DNA from: Methylobacterium phyllostachyos
Lineage (GTDB): Bacteria > Pseudomonadota > Alphaproteobacteria > Rhizobiales > Beijerinckiaceae
NCBI RefSeq assembly: GCF_900103445.1
Contig: NZ_FNHS01000019.1
Coordinates: forward strand, 1 to 64,000
Direction: 5' to 3'
Length of the DNA: 64,000 nucleotides
Shown here: one piece after another, positions 1 through 8,176 of the stretch
Position numbering within the stretch: position 1 is the first letter of the stretch
How the letters are laid out: each line of letters begins with the position of its first letter
The notes under the pieces: model-generated
What the model was told of the DNA's origin: nothing
Seen by the model: the letters and a program-made list of their open reading frames with translations, nothing else
Database searches by the model: none
Made by a program: the position numbers and the translations under genes

Positions 1-95
1 TTCAAGATGGGCGCAGCCTCATTCTGCACCGTCGCTCCCCTCTCCCGACCCGCTTCGCGGGCCACCCTCCCCCGCAAAGGGGGGAGGGAGACGCG
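1..95. repeat. Family A palindromic repeat, right half
   Basis: This GC-rich stretch carries CCCTCTCCCGACC followed by a hairpin of CCCTCCCCCGC and GGGGGGAGGG type. It matches the right arm of the full copies at 7965-8144, 11694-11871 and 22975-23152. The left arm would lie outside the window. It is read in frame by an upstream extension of the LysR gene, but no homology to LysR proteins begins until about 208. Confidence 0.7.
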
Positions 96-207
96 CGGAG
101 CCTGCTTGCCTCCTCAATCCCGGACTGTCAGCGAGCTCGACCGCGAAAACCCAAACCGCGCCGATGTTGCTATAGCTCGGCGCCGAGACCAACGAACCGA
201 TTCGCCC

Positions 208-1146
208 GTGGCCATCGACCATATCGACCTCAGCCGGATCGACCTGAACCTGCTCGTCGCCCTCGACGCGCTCCTCGACGAGCGCAGCGTCACGCGCGCG
301 GCCGCCCGGGTTGGGGTCGGCCAATCGGCGATGAGTTCGAGCCTCGCCCGGCTGCGCCGGCTGTTCGACGACGAACTCCTCACCCGCGCCCCCGACGGGA
401 TGCGCCCGACGCCCAGGGCGCTCAAGATCGCCGAGCCCCTGCGCGCCACCCTCCGGCAGGTCCAGGCACTGGTCCACCGTGAGGAAACGTTCGATCCGGC
501 GACCGTCGAGCGCAGCTTCACGGTCAGCCTGCCCGACAGCGTCGAGGTGCTGCTCGGGCCACGCCTCATCGCGCAGCTGCGGCGGGAGGCCCCCGGGATC
601 CGGTTGCTGCTGCGCTCCGTCGAGCGCTCCCGAATCCTCGATGAGCTCGACGCCGACCAAGTGGATATCGCCATCGGGTTGTTTTCGGAGGGCCAGCTCC
701 ACCACAAGCAGCGGCTACTCTACCGCGACAGCTACGTCGTGCTGTTCAACGCCGCGTTGATCGGCCTCGAGCCGCCGATCGGCCTCGACGATTACCTGCG
801 GTTCCCCCACGTGCTGACCTCCCTGCGGGAGACTGCCCACGGGGTGGTGGACGACGCGCTCGCCCTGATCGGCCGGTCGCGGACGCTGGCCGTGACCACG
901 CCGCGCTTCCTCGTCGTGCCGTTCCTGGTGCGCGCCGCGCCGGTGATCGCCACCATGCACGCACGCCTCGCCACCTCCTTCGCCGATGCCCTCGCGTTGA
1001 GCGTCAGCCCGGTGCCGGTGGCGCTGGAAGATGTGGCCGTCTCGATGCTCTGGCACGCCTCCTACGACCGCGACCCGGCCCATCGCTGGCTGCGGGATCT
1101 GCTGGTGCGGCTCGCCCACGAGCCGCCGCCGCCGGGCATTATTTGA
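208..1146 (+). CDS. LysR-family transcriptional regulator
   Basis: A 312-residue DNA-binding regulator with the usual LysR layout. The N-terminal winged helix-turn-helix (about residues 8-67) contains LNLLVALDALLDERSVTRAA and SQSAMSSSLARLR-like spacing, and a LysR substrate-binding domain follows. The GTG at 208 is chosen because homology starts at the DLNLL segment; upstream codons in the same frame run into a palindromic repeat. It converges with the DUF2252 gene, and no divergently transcribed target gene is visible, so its effector and targets are unknown. The NodD/PcpR-like subgroup is possible from the wording of the HTH, but I cannot assign one. Confidence 0.9.
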   Translation: MAIDHIDLSRIDLNLLVALDALLDERSVTRAAARVGVGQSAMSSSLARLRRLFDDELLTRAPDGMRPTPRALKIAEPLRATLRQVQALVHREETFDPATVERSFTVSLPDSVEVLLGPRLIAQLRREAPGIRLLLRSVERSRILDELDADQVDIAIGLFSEGQLHHKQRLLYRDSYVVLFNAALIGLEPPIGLDDYLRFPHVLTSLRETAHGVVDDALALIGRSRTLAVTTPRFLVVPFLVRAAPVIATMHARLATSFADALALSVSPVPVALEDVAVSMLWHASYDRDPAHRWLRDLLVRLAHEPPPPGII

Positions 1147-1186
1147 TACGGACTTGCGTTCGAACGCTCTGCTGAGCGCAGCGCCT

Positions 1187-1222
1187 GCCGTCATCACTTC
1201 GCTGCGCTCGCAAGGACGGGCG
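1187..1222. repeat. Family B short intergenic repeat (partial)
   Basis: It contains TCACTTCGCTGCGCTCGCAA, closely related to segments at 5842-5935 and 33282-33372. It sits between the convergent LysR and DUF2252 genes. It is short, so it may be a decayed copy. Confidence 0.4.
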
Positions 1223-1250
1223 TGCCGACGGTAGCGATGAGACCGCGCCT

Positions 1251-2738
1251 TTACAGGCACGGATCCGCCGCCGCCTCCAGCCGCCCGCTGGCGATTGCGG
1301 CGCGGAAGAGTTCGAAATCGGCGGCGTTGCGCTCGGCATAGGCCATCGCCCAGTCGGCGATCGCGCTACCGAGACGATCGTTCTTGCCGCTGCCGCAATA
1401 GCCGGTGATCGCCGACGCGTCGCCGGTGCGGGCGTGGGCGCGGGCGAGCAGCGTCCCGTAGGCGTACGAGAAAGTCAGCAGTGAGGCGACCGACATCCGG
1501 GCCAGGGGGATCGCGCCCTTCAGGTTCTTCATCTGGCGCACGTAGAACGGGCGGTCCGCGATGCTGGTCCAGCCGAGCAACGGATCGCCCACTGCCTGAA
1601 GCAGGCGCTGACCGTAGATCACCCGCTCGCCCTCGTGGGCAGCGTAGGGATCGGGCATCCCCGGAAGGTATGGCGCGTGGGCCGGGCGGACCGCCTCCTT
1701 GACTTGGAGGAACAGCGCGTCCGCATCGGAATTGCCGAACAGCAGCGCGAGGTAGGCCCGGGTTCCGACACTGCCCACGCCAACGACCCGGTGGGCCACA
1801 TCGACCACGTGGTAGCGGTCGAGCATGAAGCGGCGCTCGCGCGGCAGCGTCTCGGCGTAGCGCTCCAGCCCGCTGACCACGTCCTCCCGGGTGGCTTCGT
1901 CCACCGGCGTCAGGATCGGCGCGTCCGTCTTGAGGCGCCAGCTCCCGTCGGTGCGCCGCTCGGCGACCTGCTCGAGCAGGCTGCGGTTGTTGCGCCGCCG
2001 CGCCTTGTCCACCGCCCGCCGGACCACAGCCCGGGACTCGGCGTCGAGCCGCAGGCCGGAGATGTGGGGCGTGTCGACCCGCGTGGTCTGATACCACACG
2101 TCGAGGGAACCCTGCGGCGCCAGCCGCCGCATCGTCTGCTGGTAGCCGCAGACCGCCTCCATGACCGCCGCGCGGGACTCGCGGGCCGAGATGCCGGCCT
2201 CCGTGGTCGCCACCGCGAGGCCGGCGGCGAGGCGCTTCAGGTCCCATTCCCACGGGCCGATCGTCACCTCGTCGAAATCGTTGAGGTCGAGGACGATATC
2301 GCGCTGGGGCGTGCCGAACAGGCCGAAATTGTCGGTGTGCGCGTCGCCGTTCATCACGACGTCGATGCCGCTGCGCGGCCCGCGCGACAGGTCCCAGGCC
2401 ATGACGTGCGCGGCACCCCGCAGGAACGCGAAGGGCGAGGTCGCCATCCGGGCCACCCGCAGCGGGATCAGGTGGGGCTGGCGCCCCTCATGGGCCGCCT
2501 CGATCAGGGCGATCGGGTCGGGCCGGTCCGGATCGGGGGCGAACTCGCCCTGCGCCGCGTGAGGAACTTTTTCCCGCAGCGTCTTCCCGGCATGGCGGCG
2601 CTTGTCCCACGATTCGACGCCGGCGCGGAGGTCGATGCGCGGGAAATCCGCGATCGGCGCCAGCACGGGATCCGCGTCCGCCTGGGCCGATCCCGAGGCT
2701 GCATCCGCCGGATCCTGCTCGATGACCGTCCGTTCCAT
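1251..2738 (-). CDS. DUF2252 family protein (kinase-like fold)
   Basis: A 495-residue protein matching the DUF2252 family, whose function is not established. Visible motifs are GDAHTDNFGLFG and LNDFDE in the N-terminal half. Their order and spacing resemble the catalytic HxDxxxxN loop and metal-binding Asp of aminoglycoside-phosphotransferase-like kinases. The C-terminal part contains MKNLKGAIPLARMS and a final alpha-helical region. The ATG at 2738 is chosen; a GTG at 2762 in the same frame is also possible and has an AAGG element ahead of it. No signal peptide or membrane segment is seen, so it is probably cytoplasmic. It is divergent from the ThDP-enzyme operon. Confidence 0.85.
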   Translation of the reverse strand: MERTVIEQDPADAASGSAQADADPVLAPIADFPRIDLRAGVESWDKRRHAGKTLREKVPHAAQGEFAPDPDRPDPIALIEAAHEGRQPHLIPLRVARMATSPFAFLRGAAHVMAWDLSRGPRSGIDVVMNGDAHTDNFGLFGTPQRDIVLDLNDFDEVTIGPWEWDLKRLAAGLAVATTEAGISARESRAAVMEAVCGYQQTMRRLAPQGSLDVWYQTTRVDTPHISGLRLDAESRAVVRRAVDKARRRNNRSLLEQVAERRTDGSWRLKTDAPILTPVDEATREDVVSGLERYAETLPRERRFMLDRYHVVDVAHRVVGVGSVGTRAYLALLFGNSDADALFLQVKEAVRPAHAPYLPGMPDPYAAHEGERVIYGQRLLQAVGDPLLGWTSIADRPFYVRQMKNLKGAIPLARMSVASLLTFSYAYGTLLARAHARTGDASAITGYCGSGKNDRLGSAIADWAMAYAERNAADFELFRAAIASGRLEAAADPCL

Positions 2739-2806
2739 GAATTCAAAATTCCCCGACCTCACGACAACCTTGACCGTGCCGCCACGTTCCGCGGTGCGAC
2801 AAGTCT

Positions 2807-2829
2807 GGTGGGGATACCCGGTGGGGATA
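2807..2829. promoter_or_regulatory. Tandem 10-bp direct repeat in divergent promoter region
   Basis: GGTGGGGATA occurs twice (2807-2816 and 2820-2829) with three bases between. It lies in the 230-bp gap between the DUF2252 gene and the ThDP-enzyme gene. Tandem sites about 13 bp apart could bind a regulator on one face of the helix. No known operator is recognised, so the role is a guess. Confidence 0.3.
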
Positions 2830-2969
2830 GCATCACGCCGTCTCTGTGACTGTTCGCGCCTGAACCGGTCTTGACCACTTCCGATGGCGGCCCTCTAACC
2901 ACCCGACGCGCCGCCAAGACTTTCTTCGCCGAGCGACGCAGGTACGCCGACGCATCAGCGAGACTCCGC

Positions 2970-4622
2970 ATGCCCAAGGGTTCAGATCTGCTCGTCGCAG
3001 CCCTCGAGAATGAAGGTGTCGACCGCATCTTCGGGATCCCCGGCGAGGAGAATCTCGACGTCGTCGAATCCCTGCGCAACTCCAAGATCGAGCTGGTGCT
3101 CACCCGCCACGAGCAGGCGGCGAGCTTCATGGCGGCGACCCACGGCCGGCTGACCGGCCGCCCCGGCGTCTGCCTCTCGACGCTCGGGCCCGGCGCCCTG
3201 AACTTCTCCACCGGCGCCGCCTATGCGCATCTCGGCGCGATGCCGATGATCATCATCACCGGCCAGAAGGGCATCCTGTCCGCGCGCCAGGCCAAGTTCC
3301 AGATCGTCGACGTGATCTCGTCGATGAAGCCGATCACCAAGATGGCCCGGCAGATCGTCTCGGCCTCCTCGATCCCGACCATCGTGCGCGACGCCTTCCG
3401 GGTCGCCACCGAGGAGCGGCCCGGCCCGGTCCTGCTGGAGCTGCCGGAGGACATCGCCGCCGAGGAAGCGGAGGCGGATCTCGTGCCCTCGCACCCGATC
3501 GACATCCCGGTCGCCCATCCGGCCGCGATCGACCGCGCCGCCGCCATGATCCTGGCGGCCAAGCGCCCGCTGGTCATGCTGGGCGCCGCCGCCAGCCGCC
3601 CCCGCGCCACCGGTGAACTCGGCGGCTTCGTGCAGCGCACCGGCATCCCGTTCTTCACCACCCAGATGGGCAAGGGCACCGTCGCGGGCGGGACCGACCT
3701 CTACATGGGCACCGCGGCGCTCTCCGAGCGCGACTACGTCCACGAGGCGATCGACAAGGCCGATCTCATCATCGCCATCGGCCATGACACGATCGAGAAG
3801 CCGCCCTTCTTCATGGGCCAGGCCGACCAGAAGGTCCTGCACATCAGCTACATGCCGGCCAACGTGGAGCAGGTGTATTACCCCGACGCCGAGGTGGTCG
3901 GCGATCTCGGGCCGACGCTGAAGCTCCTGGCCGACAAGCTCGACGGAAAGCTGCCGAACGCCGGCGCGCTGCTGCACCTGCGCGAGCACATCCTCAGCCA
4001 TATCGGCGACCGGGCTGGCGAAGACCGCTTCCCGGTGACGCCGCAGCGCCTCGTGCGCGATGTGCGCCGGGTCATCCCCGAGGACGGAATCGTCTGCCTC
4101 GACAACGGGATGTATAAGATCTGGTTCGCCCGGAACTACCGCACCTACGTGGCCAACACGCTGCTCCTCGACAACGCGCTGGCCACCATGGGCGCGGGCC
4201 TGCCCTCGGCCATGATGGCGGCGATGCTCTACCCGAAGCGGCGCGTCATGGCGGTCTGCGGCGACGGCGGGTTCATGATGAACAGCCAGGAGATGGAGAC
4301 CGCCGTCCGGCTCAAGCTCAATCTCGTGGTGCTGGTGCTCGACGACTCGGCCTACGGGATGATCCGCTGGAAGCAGGCGGTCGACAAGTTCGCCGATTAC
4401 GGCATGACCTTCAACAACCCGGACTTCGTCCTCTACGCGAAGTCGTACGGCGCTACCGGCCACCGGGTAGAGTCGGTCAACGACCTGGTGCCGACGCTGG
4501 ACCGCGCCTTCGCGGCGGGCGGCGTCCACCTCGTGGCGGTGCCGATCGACTATTCCGAGAACACCCGCGTGCTGGTCGATGAGCTGCGCGCCAAGGTGAA
4601 GGATTTCGAGCCCGCCGAGTGA
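2970..4622 (+). CDS. ThDP-dependent acetolactate synthase-like decarboxylase
   Basis: A 550-residue thiamine diphosphate enzyme with the three-domain layout of the acetolactate synthase/pyruvate oxidase family. It has the activating Glu48 in LTRHEQAA and a ThDP/Mg segment beginning GDGG at 431-434 and ending LDDSAYGMIRW near 457-467. The usual Asn metal ligand at the end of that segment is Asp here. No regulatory ilvN-type subunit follows, so biosynthetic acetolactate synthase is unlikely. Genes labelled acetolactate synthase are known to encode 2-oxoglutarate decarboxylase in cyanobacteria. With an alcohol dehydrogenase, CoA-transferase and SSADH downstream, 2-oxoglutarate decarboxylation to succinate semialdehyde is my preferred guess. 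A catabolic AlsS is the main alternative. The ATG at 2970 matches the family start. Confidence 0.85.
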   Translation: MPKGSDLLVAALENEGVDRIFGIPGEENLDVVESLRNSKIELVLTRHEQAASFMAATHGRLTGRPGVCLSTLGPGALNFSTGAAYAHLGAMPMIIITGQKGILSARQAKFQIVDVISSMKPITKMARQIVSASSIPTIVRDAFRVATEERPGPVLLELPEDIAAEEAEADLVPSHPIDIPVAHPAAIDRAAAMILAAKRPLVMLGAAASRPRATGELGGFVQRTGIPFFTTQMGKGTVAGGTDLYMGTAALSERDYVHEAIDKADLIIAIGHDTIEKPPFFMGQADQKVLHISYMPANVEQVYYPDAEVVGDLGPTLKLLADKLDGKLPNAGALLHLREHILSHIGDRAGEDRFPVTPQRLVRDVRRVIPEDGIVCLDNGMYKIWFARNYRTYVANTLLLDNALATMGAGLPSAMMAAMLYPKRRVMAVCGDGGFMMNSQEMETAVRLKLNLVVLVLDDSAYGMIRWKQAVDKFADYGMTFNNPDFVLYAKSYGATGHRVESVNDLVPTLDRAFAAGGVHLVAVPIDYSENTRVLVDELRAKVKDFEPAE

Positions 4623-4648
4623 GTTCGGCATCACGATAGGGCAGTGCG

Positions 4649-5824
4649 ATGAACCCGTTCACCTTCCAGACCACGCCGAACGTGCTGTTCGAGGCCGGTG
4701 CCTCCAAGAAGCTGCCCGAGATCGTCGGCAGCTTCGGCGCCAAGCGCGTCCTGCTCGTCACCGACAAGGGCGTGCGCAGCGCCGGCCTCACCAAGGCCGC
4801 CGAGGCGGCTTTGGCGGCAGCCGGCATCACCCTCGACGTCTACGAGGACGTGGTCGCCGATCCGCCCTCCATGGTGATCGAGGCGGCGGCCAAGCGCGCC
4901 CGGGAACTCGGGACCGACCTCGTCCTGTCGATCGGCGGCGGCTCGGCGCTCGATACCGCCAAGCTCGTGGCCTATCTCGCCAAGTCGGACGAGCCGCTGG
5001 AGTCGATCTACGGCGTCGGCCTCGCCAAGGGCGACCGCCTGCCGCTGATCCTCGTGCCGACCACGGCCGGCACCGGCTCGGAGGTGACGCCGATTTCGAT
5101 CGTCACGACGCCGACCACCGAGAAGAAGGGCGTCGTCGCCCCGAAGCTCCTGCCCGACTGGGCGGTGCTCGACCCGGAGCTGACGCTGGGCCTGCCGTCC
5201 CACGTGACGGCGGCCACCGGCATCGACGCCATGGTGCATGCCATCGAGGCCTTCACCAGCAAGAACAAGAAGAACCCGATCTCCGACCAGCTTGCCAAGC
5301 AGGCGCTGGCGCTGCTCTCGGCCAACATCCGCACCGCCTGCACGGACGGCAAGAATCTCGAGGCGCGCTCCGGCATGCTGCTCGGCTCGATGCTGGCCGG
5401 CATGGCCTTCGCCAACGCGCCGGTGGCGGCGGTGCATGCGCTCGCCTACCCGGTGGGCGCGATCTTCCACGTGCCGCACGGGCTCTCGAACGCCCTGGTG
5501 CTGATGGGGGTGATGCGCTTCAACCTCTCACACGCGGAGGCGCTCTATGCCGAGCTCGCGCCGATCCTCGATCCCGCGGCCGCCGACCTGCCGCAGCCCG
5601 AGGCCGCCAAGCGCTTCGTGGACAGCCTCGACGCGATCTGCCGCGACTGCAAGGTGCCGGCCTCGCTCGCCGAGGTCGGCGTCGCCCGGCAGGATCTGGA
5701 GCGCATGGCCTCCGACGCGATGAAGCAGACCCGGCTCCTCGTGAACAACCCGCGCGAGGTCACCTACGACGACGCCTTCCGGATCTACGCCGAGGCTCTT
5801 GGCGAGGCGCGTCCGGCGGCGTGA
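4649..5824 (+). CDS. Iron-containing (group III) alcohol dehydrogenase
   Basis: A 391-residue group III alcohol dehydrogenase that would reduce an aldehyde with NAD(P)H. The nucleotide-binding GGGSALD motif is at 96-102. Metal ligands fit Asp193 and His197 (TGIDAMVHAIEA), His263 (VHALAYPVG) and His277 (VPHGLSN). It starts 26 bp after the ThDP enzyme and is probably co-transcribed. In this context the likely substrate is succinate semialdehyde, giving 4-hydroxybutyrate. Lactaldehyde or 1,3-propanediol-type activities cannot be excluded from sequence alone. Confidence 0.9.
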   Translation: MNPFTFQTTPNVLFEAGASKKLPEIVGSFGAKRVLLVTDKGVRSAGLTKAAEAALAAAGITLDVYEDVVADPPSMVIEAAAKRARELGTDLVLSIGGGSALDTAKLVAYLAKSDEPLESIYGVGLAKGDRLPLILVPTTAGTGSEVTPISIVTTPTTEKKGVVAPKLLPDWAVLDPELTLGLPSHVTAATGIDAMVHAIEAFTSKNKKNPISDQLAKQALALLSANIRTACTDGKNLEARSGMLLGSMLAGMAFANAPVAAVHALAYPVGAIFHVPHGLSNALVLMGVMRFNLSHAEALYAELAPILDPAAADLPQPEAAKRFVDSLDAICRDCKVPASLAEVGVARQDLERMASDAMKQTRLLVNNPREVTYDDAFRIYAEALGEARPAA

Positions 5825-5841
5825 AGACGGGCTGGCCGGCT

Positions 5842-5935
5842 CCGTCATCACGAGCGCAGCGAAGTGACCCAGGGTCGCGCACGGCTGCCGGACCGTAGCG
5901 CTGCTGGATTGCTTCGCTCCGCTCGCAAAGACGCG
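5842..5935. repeat. Family B intergenic repeat
   Basis: It contains GATTGCTTCGCTCCGCTCGC, the same core as the inverted copy at 33282-33372. It fills the gap between the alcohol dehydrogenase and phaE genes. The paired segments CGAGCGCAGCGAAG and CTTCGCTCCGCTCG can fold back on each other. Confidence 0.65.
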
Positions 5936-5976
5936 GGCGGGTTGTCAGCCTCCGGGCTGTGGGGAGAAACGCCAGC

Positions 5977-6807
5977 ATGGACCAGTTCGACGCGTTCCGG
6001 GCGATGGGCGAGTTCTGGACGCGGGCGGCCGCGGGCTTCCTCGCGCCCGGCTTCGGGAGAACCACCCCGGCCCTGAGCTGGTCGGAATTCCCGAGCGCCG
6101 ATCTCGCCGGGCTCGCCACCGCGCAGGCCAAGTTGACCGAGGCCTGGACCGCGGCGACCGCCCTCTCCCAGGCCCTAACCAAATCGCTCCAGGGTGGCCC
6201 CGATGCCCCGGACCCCACGGCTGGGGCGGTGCTCGCCCGGATCTTCGATCCGCAGGCCTGGCTTGGCGGCTCGGCCGAGTTCGACGCCGCGCTGACCCGC
6301 ATGTCCGAGGGGCCGCAGCTTGCCGACCTGTGGCAGACCGAACGACGCTACGCCGCCCTGTTCACCGCCTGGGCTGCGCTCCGGCGGGCGCAGAGCGAGC
6401 ACCAGGCTGTCATGCTCGACGCCTGGACCCGAGCCGCCGGCACCTTCGCCCAGGAGGCGAATGCCCTCGCCGAACGCGGCGAGAGCTTTGCCTCCGCCCG
6501 CGCCATGATGGGCCGGTGGATCGAGACCGCCAACGCGGTGCTCTTGGACGTCCAGCGCTCGGAGACGTTTCTCACCTCGCAACGGGCGGTGCTGCGCGCC
6601 TCCACCGATCTGCGCCTCGCCCAGCAGGACGTCGCGGCCTTCCTGTCCGAGTTCTACGGCCAGCCGACCCGGGCCGAACTCGACGACGTTCACAAGAGCC
6701 TGACCGAGTTGCGCCGCGAAGTCCGGGCGCTGCGCCGCGAGCGGCGGCAGGCCGGTAAGGCCGCGAAGGCGGGTGGTTCACAGGTCGGGGAGGACGCCCA
6801 TGGCTGA
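5977..6807 (+). CDS. phaE: Class III PHA synthase subunit PhaE
   Basis: A 276-residue Ala-rich helical protein. Its C-terminus, EFYGQPTRAELDDVHKSLTE and following LRREVRALRRERR, matches the conserved tail of PhaE, the non-catalytic partner of class III polyhydroxyalkanoate synthase. In the family PhaE binds PhaC and is needed for full polymerase activity at the granule surface. The ATG at 5977 follows a GGGGAGA ribosome site by about 9 bases. The gene overlaps phaC by 8 bp, which supports a stoichiometric pair. The N-terminal two-thirds is poorly conserved, as usual for this family. Confidence 0.85.
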   Translation: MDQFDAFRAMGEFWTRAAAGFLAPGFGRTTPALSWSEFPSADLAGLATAQAKLTEAWTAATALSQALTKSLQGGPDAPDPTAGAVLARIFDPQAWLGGSAEFDAALTRMSEGPQLADLWQTERRYAALFTAWAALRRAQSEHQAVMLDAWTRAAGTFAQEANALAERGESFASARAMMGRWIETANAVLLDVQRSETFLTSQRAVLRASTDLRLAQQDVAAFLSEFYGQPTRAELDDVHKSLTELRREVRALRRERRQAGKAAKAGGSQVGEDAHG

Positions 6808-7930
6808 TCAGGAAAGCCCGAAGGGGCCGGCCGCACCGCTGAATCTCACCCCCGCCGCGTTGCTGGCCGAGGTCGGCACCCTCGGGCGCCGTCTCAGCGA
6901 GGGGGCCAAGCTGTTCGCCGATGTCAGCGACGCGGATGTCGAGATCGCCACCACGCCGAAGGATCTGGTCTGGCACCAGGACAAGGTCAGCCTCTACCGC
7001 TACCGGCCGCTCGCGGAGAGCAAGGGTCTGCCGCCGGTGCTGATCGTCTACGGGCTGATCGGCCGCTACACGATGGCCGATCTGCAGGAGGACCGATCCC
7101 TCGTCCGCAACCTGCTCAACCTCGGCCTCGACCTCTACGTGGTCGATTGGGGCAATCCCGGCCGGGCCGACCGTTACGTCACCATCGACGATTACGTAGA
7201 CGGCTACCTCGCCGAGTGCGTCGCCTTCATCCAGGAGGCGGCCGGGCGCGAGAAGGTCAGCCTGCTCGGCATCTGCGAAGGTGGGGTGTTCACGACCTGC
7301 TACGCGGCGCTCTACCCCGAGACCGTCAACGCGATGGTGCTGACCATCACGCCGATCGACTTCCACGCTGACACTCAGAACGCCCGGGCCGGCCACGGCT
7401 TCATCAACGTTTGGACGCGTTCGCTCACGCCGGAGGACATCGACCGGCTGATCGAGGCTCAAGGGTCGTTGCCTGGGGCCTTCATGGGCTCGGTGTTCTC
7501 GATGATGACGCCGATGCGCACCATGACGAAGTACAACCTCGACCTGCTCGACGCCCTCGACGACAAGAAGAAGTTCCTGAACTTCCTCCGCATGGAGAAG
7601 TGGATCGCCGACCGGCCGGATCATCCGGGCGAAGCCGCCAAGCAGTGGCTGAAGGACCTCTATCAGGACAACAAGCTGGTCCAGAGCGCCTTCGAGCTCG
7701 GCGGCCGGCGGGTGGACCTCAAGGCCATCACCTGCCCGGTGCTGAACGTGTTCGCGCAGGACGACCACATCATCCCGCCCGCCACCTCGCAGGCACTGAA
7801 GGATAAGATCGGCACCGCGGATTACACCGAGATGGGTCTGCCCGGCGGCCATGTCGGGGTGTTCGTCGGCGGCAAGGCACAGAAGCTGCTGGGGTCGGGC
7901 ATCGCCGAGTGGCTGGGCCAGCGGGGGTAG
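6800..7930 (+). CDS. phaC: Class III PHA synthase catalytic subunit PhaC
   Basis: A 376-residue alpha/beta hydrolase-type polymerase that links hydroxyacyl-CoA monomers into polyester. The lipase-like box GICEGG places catalytic Cys159 in the class III context. The remaining triad fits Asp322 in QDDHIIPP and His351 in GGHVGVF. Its length is close to class III PhaC (about 355-360 residues) and much shorter than class I. It overlaps phaE by 8 bp. The box has Glu where GICQGG is common, so substrate preference may differ. The neighbouring CoA-transferase and alcohol dehydrogenase suggest a 4-hydroxybutyryl-CoA monomer, which is an inference. Confidence 0.93.
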   Translation: MADQESPKGPAAPLNLTPAALLAEVGTLGRRLSEGAKLFADVSDADVEIATTPKDLVWHQDKVSLYRYRPLAESKGLPPVLIVYGLIGRYTMADLQEDRSLVRNLLNLGLDLYVVDWGNPGRADRYVTIDDYVDGYLAECVAFIQEAAGREKVSLLGICEGGVFTTCYAALYPETVNAMVLTITPIDFHADTQNARAGHGFINVWTRSLTPEDIDRLIEAQGSLPGAFMGSVFSMMTPMRTMTKYNLDLLDALDDKKKFLNFLRMEKWIADRPDHPGEAAKQWLKDLYQDNKLVQSAFELGGRRVDLKAITCPVLNVFAQDDHIIPPATSQALKDKIGTADYTEMGLPGGHVGVFVGGKAQKLLGSGIAEWLGQRG

Positions 7931-7964
7931 GATGGTGGCGCAGGGATTTTTGCAAGGCGCGACG

Positions 7965-8144
7965 CCCCTCCCCTCCCCCCTTTGCGGGGGAGGGTGGCCC
8001 CCGAAGGGGGTCGGGAGAGGGGAACCCGGCTTCCGGAGGTGTCGCGGCCTTCATGAAGGCTGGAGCGTCATTCTGCACCGTCGCTCCCCTCTCCCGACCC
8101 CTGCTGACGCAGGGGTCACCCTCCCCCGCAGAGGGGGGAGGGTG
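7965..8144. repeat. Family A bipartite palindromic repeat (complete)
   Basis: Two GC-rich arms of about 55 bp lie in inverse orientation around a spacer containing TTCATGAAGGC. Each arm itself folds into hairpins (GGCCCCCGAAGGGGG on the left; GACCCCTGCTGACGCAGGGG on the right). It lies between phaC and the CoA-transferase gene and could act as an mRNA end-protecting or attenuating structure. Confidence 0.8.
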
Positions 8145-8176
8145 ACGCGCGCGGTCCGGCCGCCGAGGACCACCCC

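Noticed and set aside
2871..2969. Upstream extension of the ThDP enzyme by 33 codons
   Set aside because: The family start is at MPKGSDLL; the extension has no homology and occupies the promoter region.
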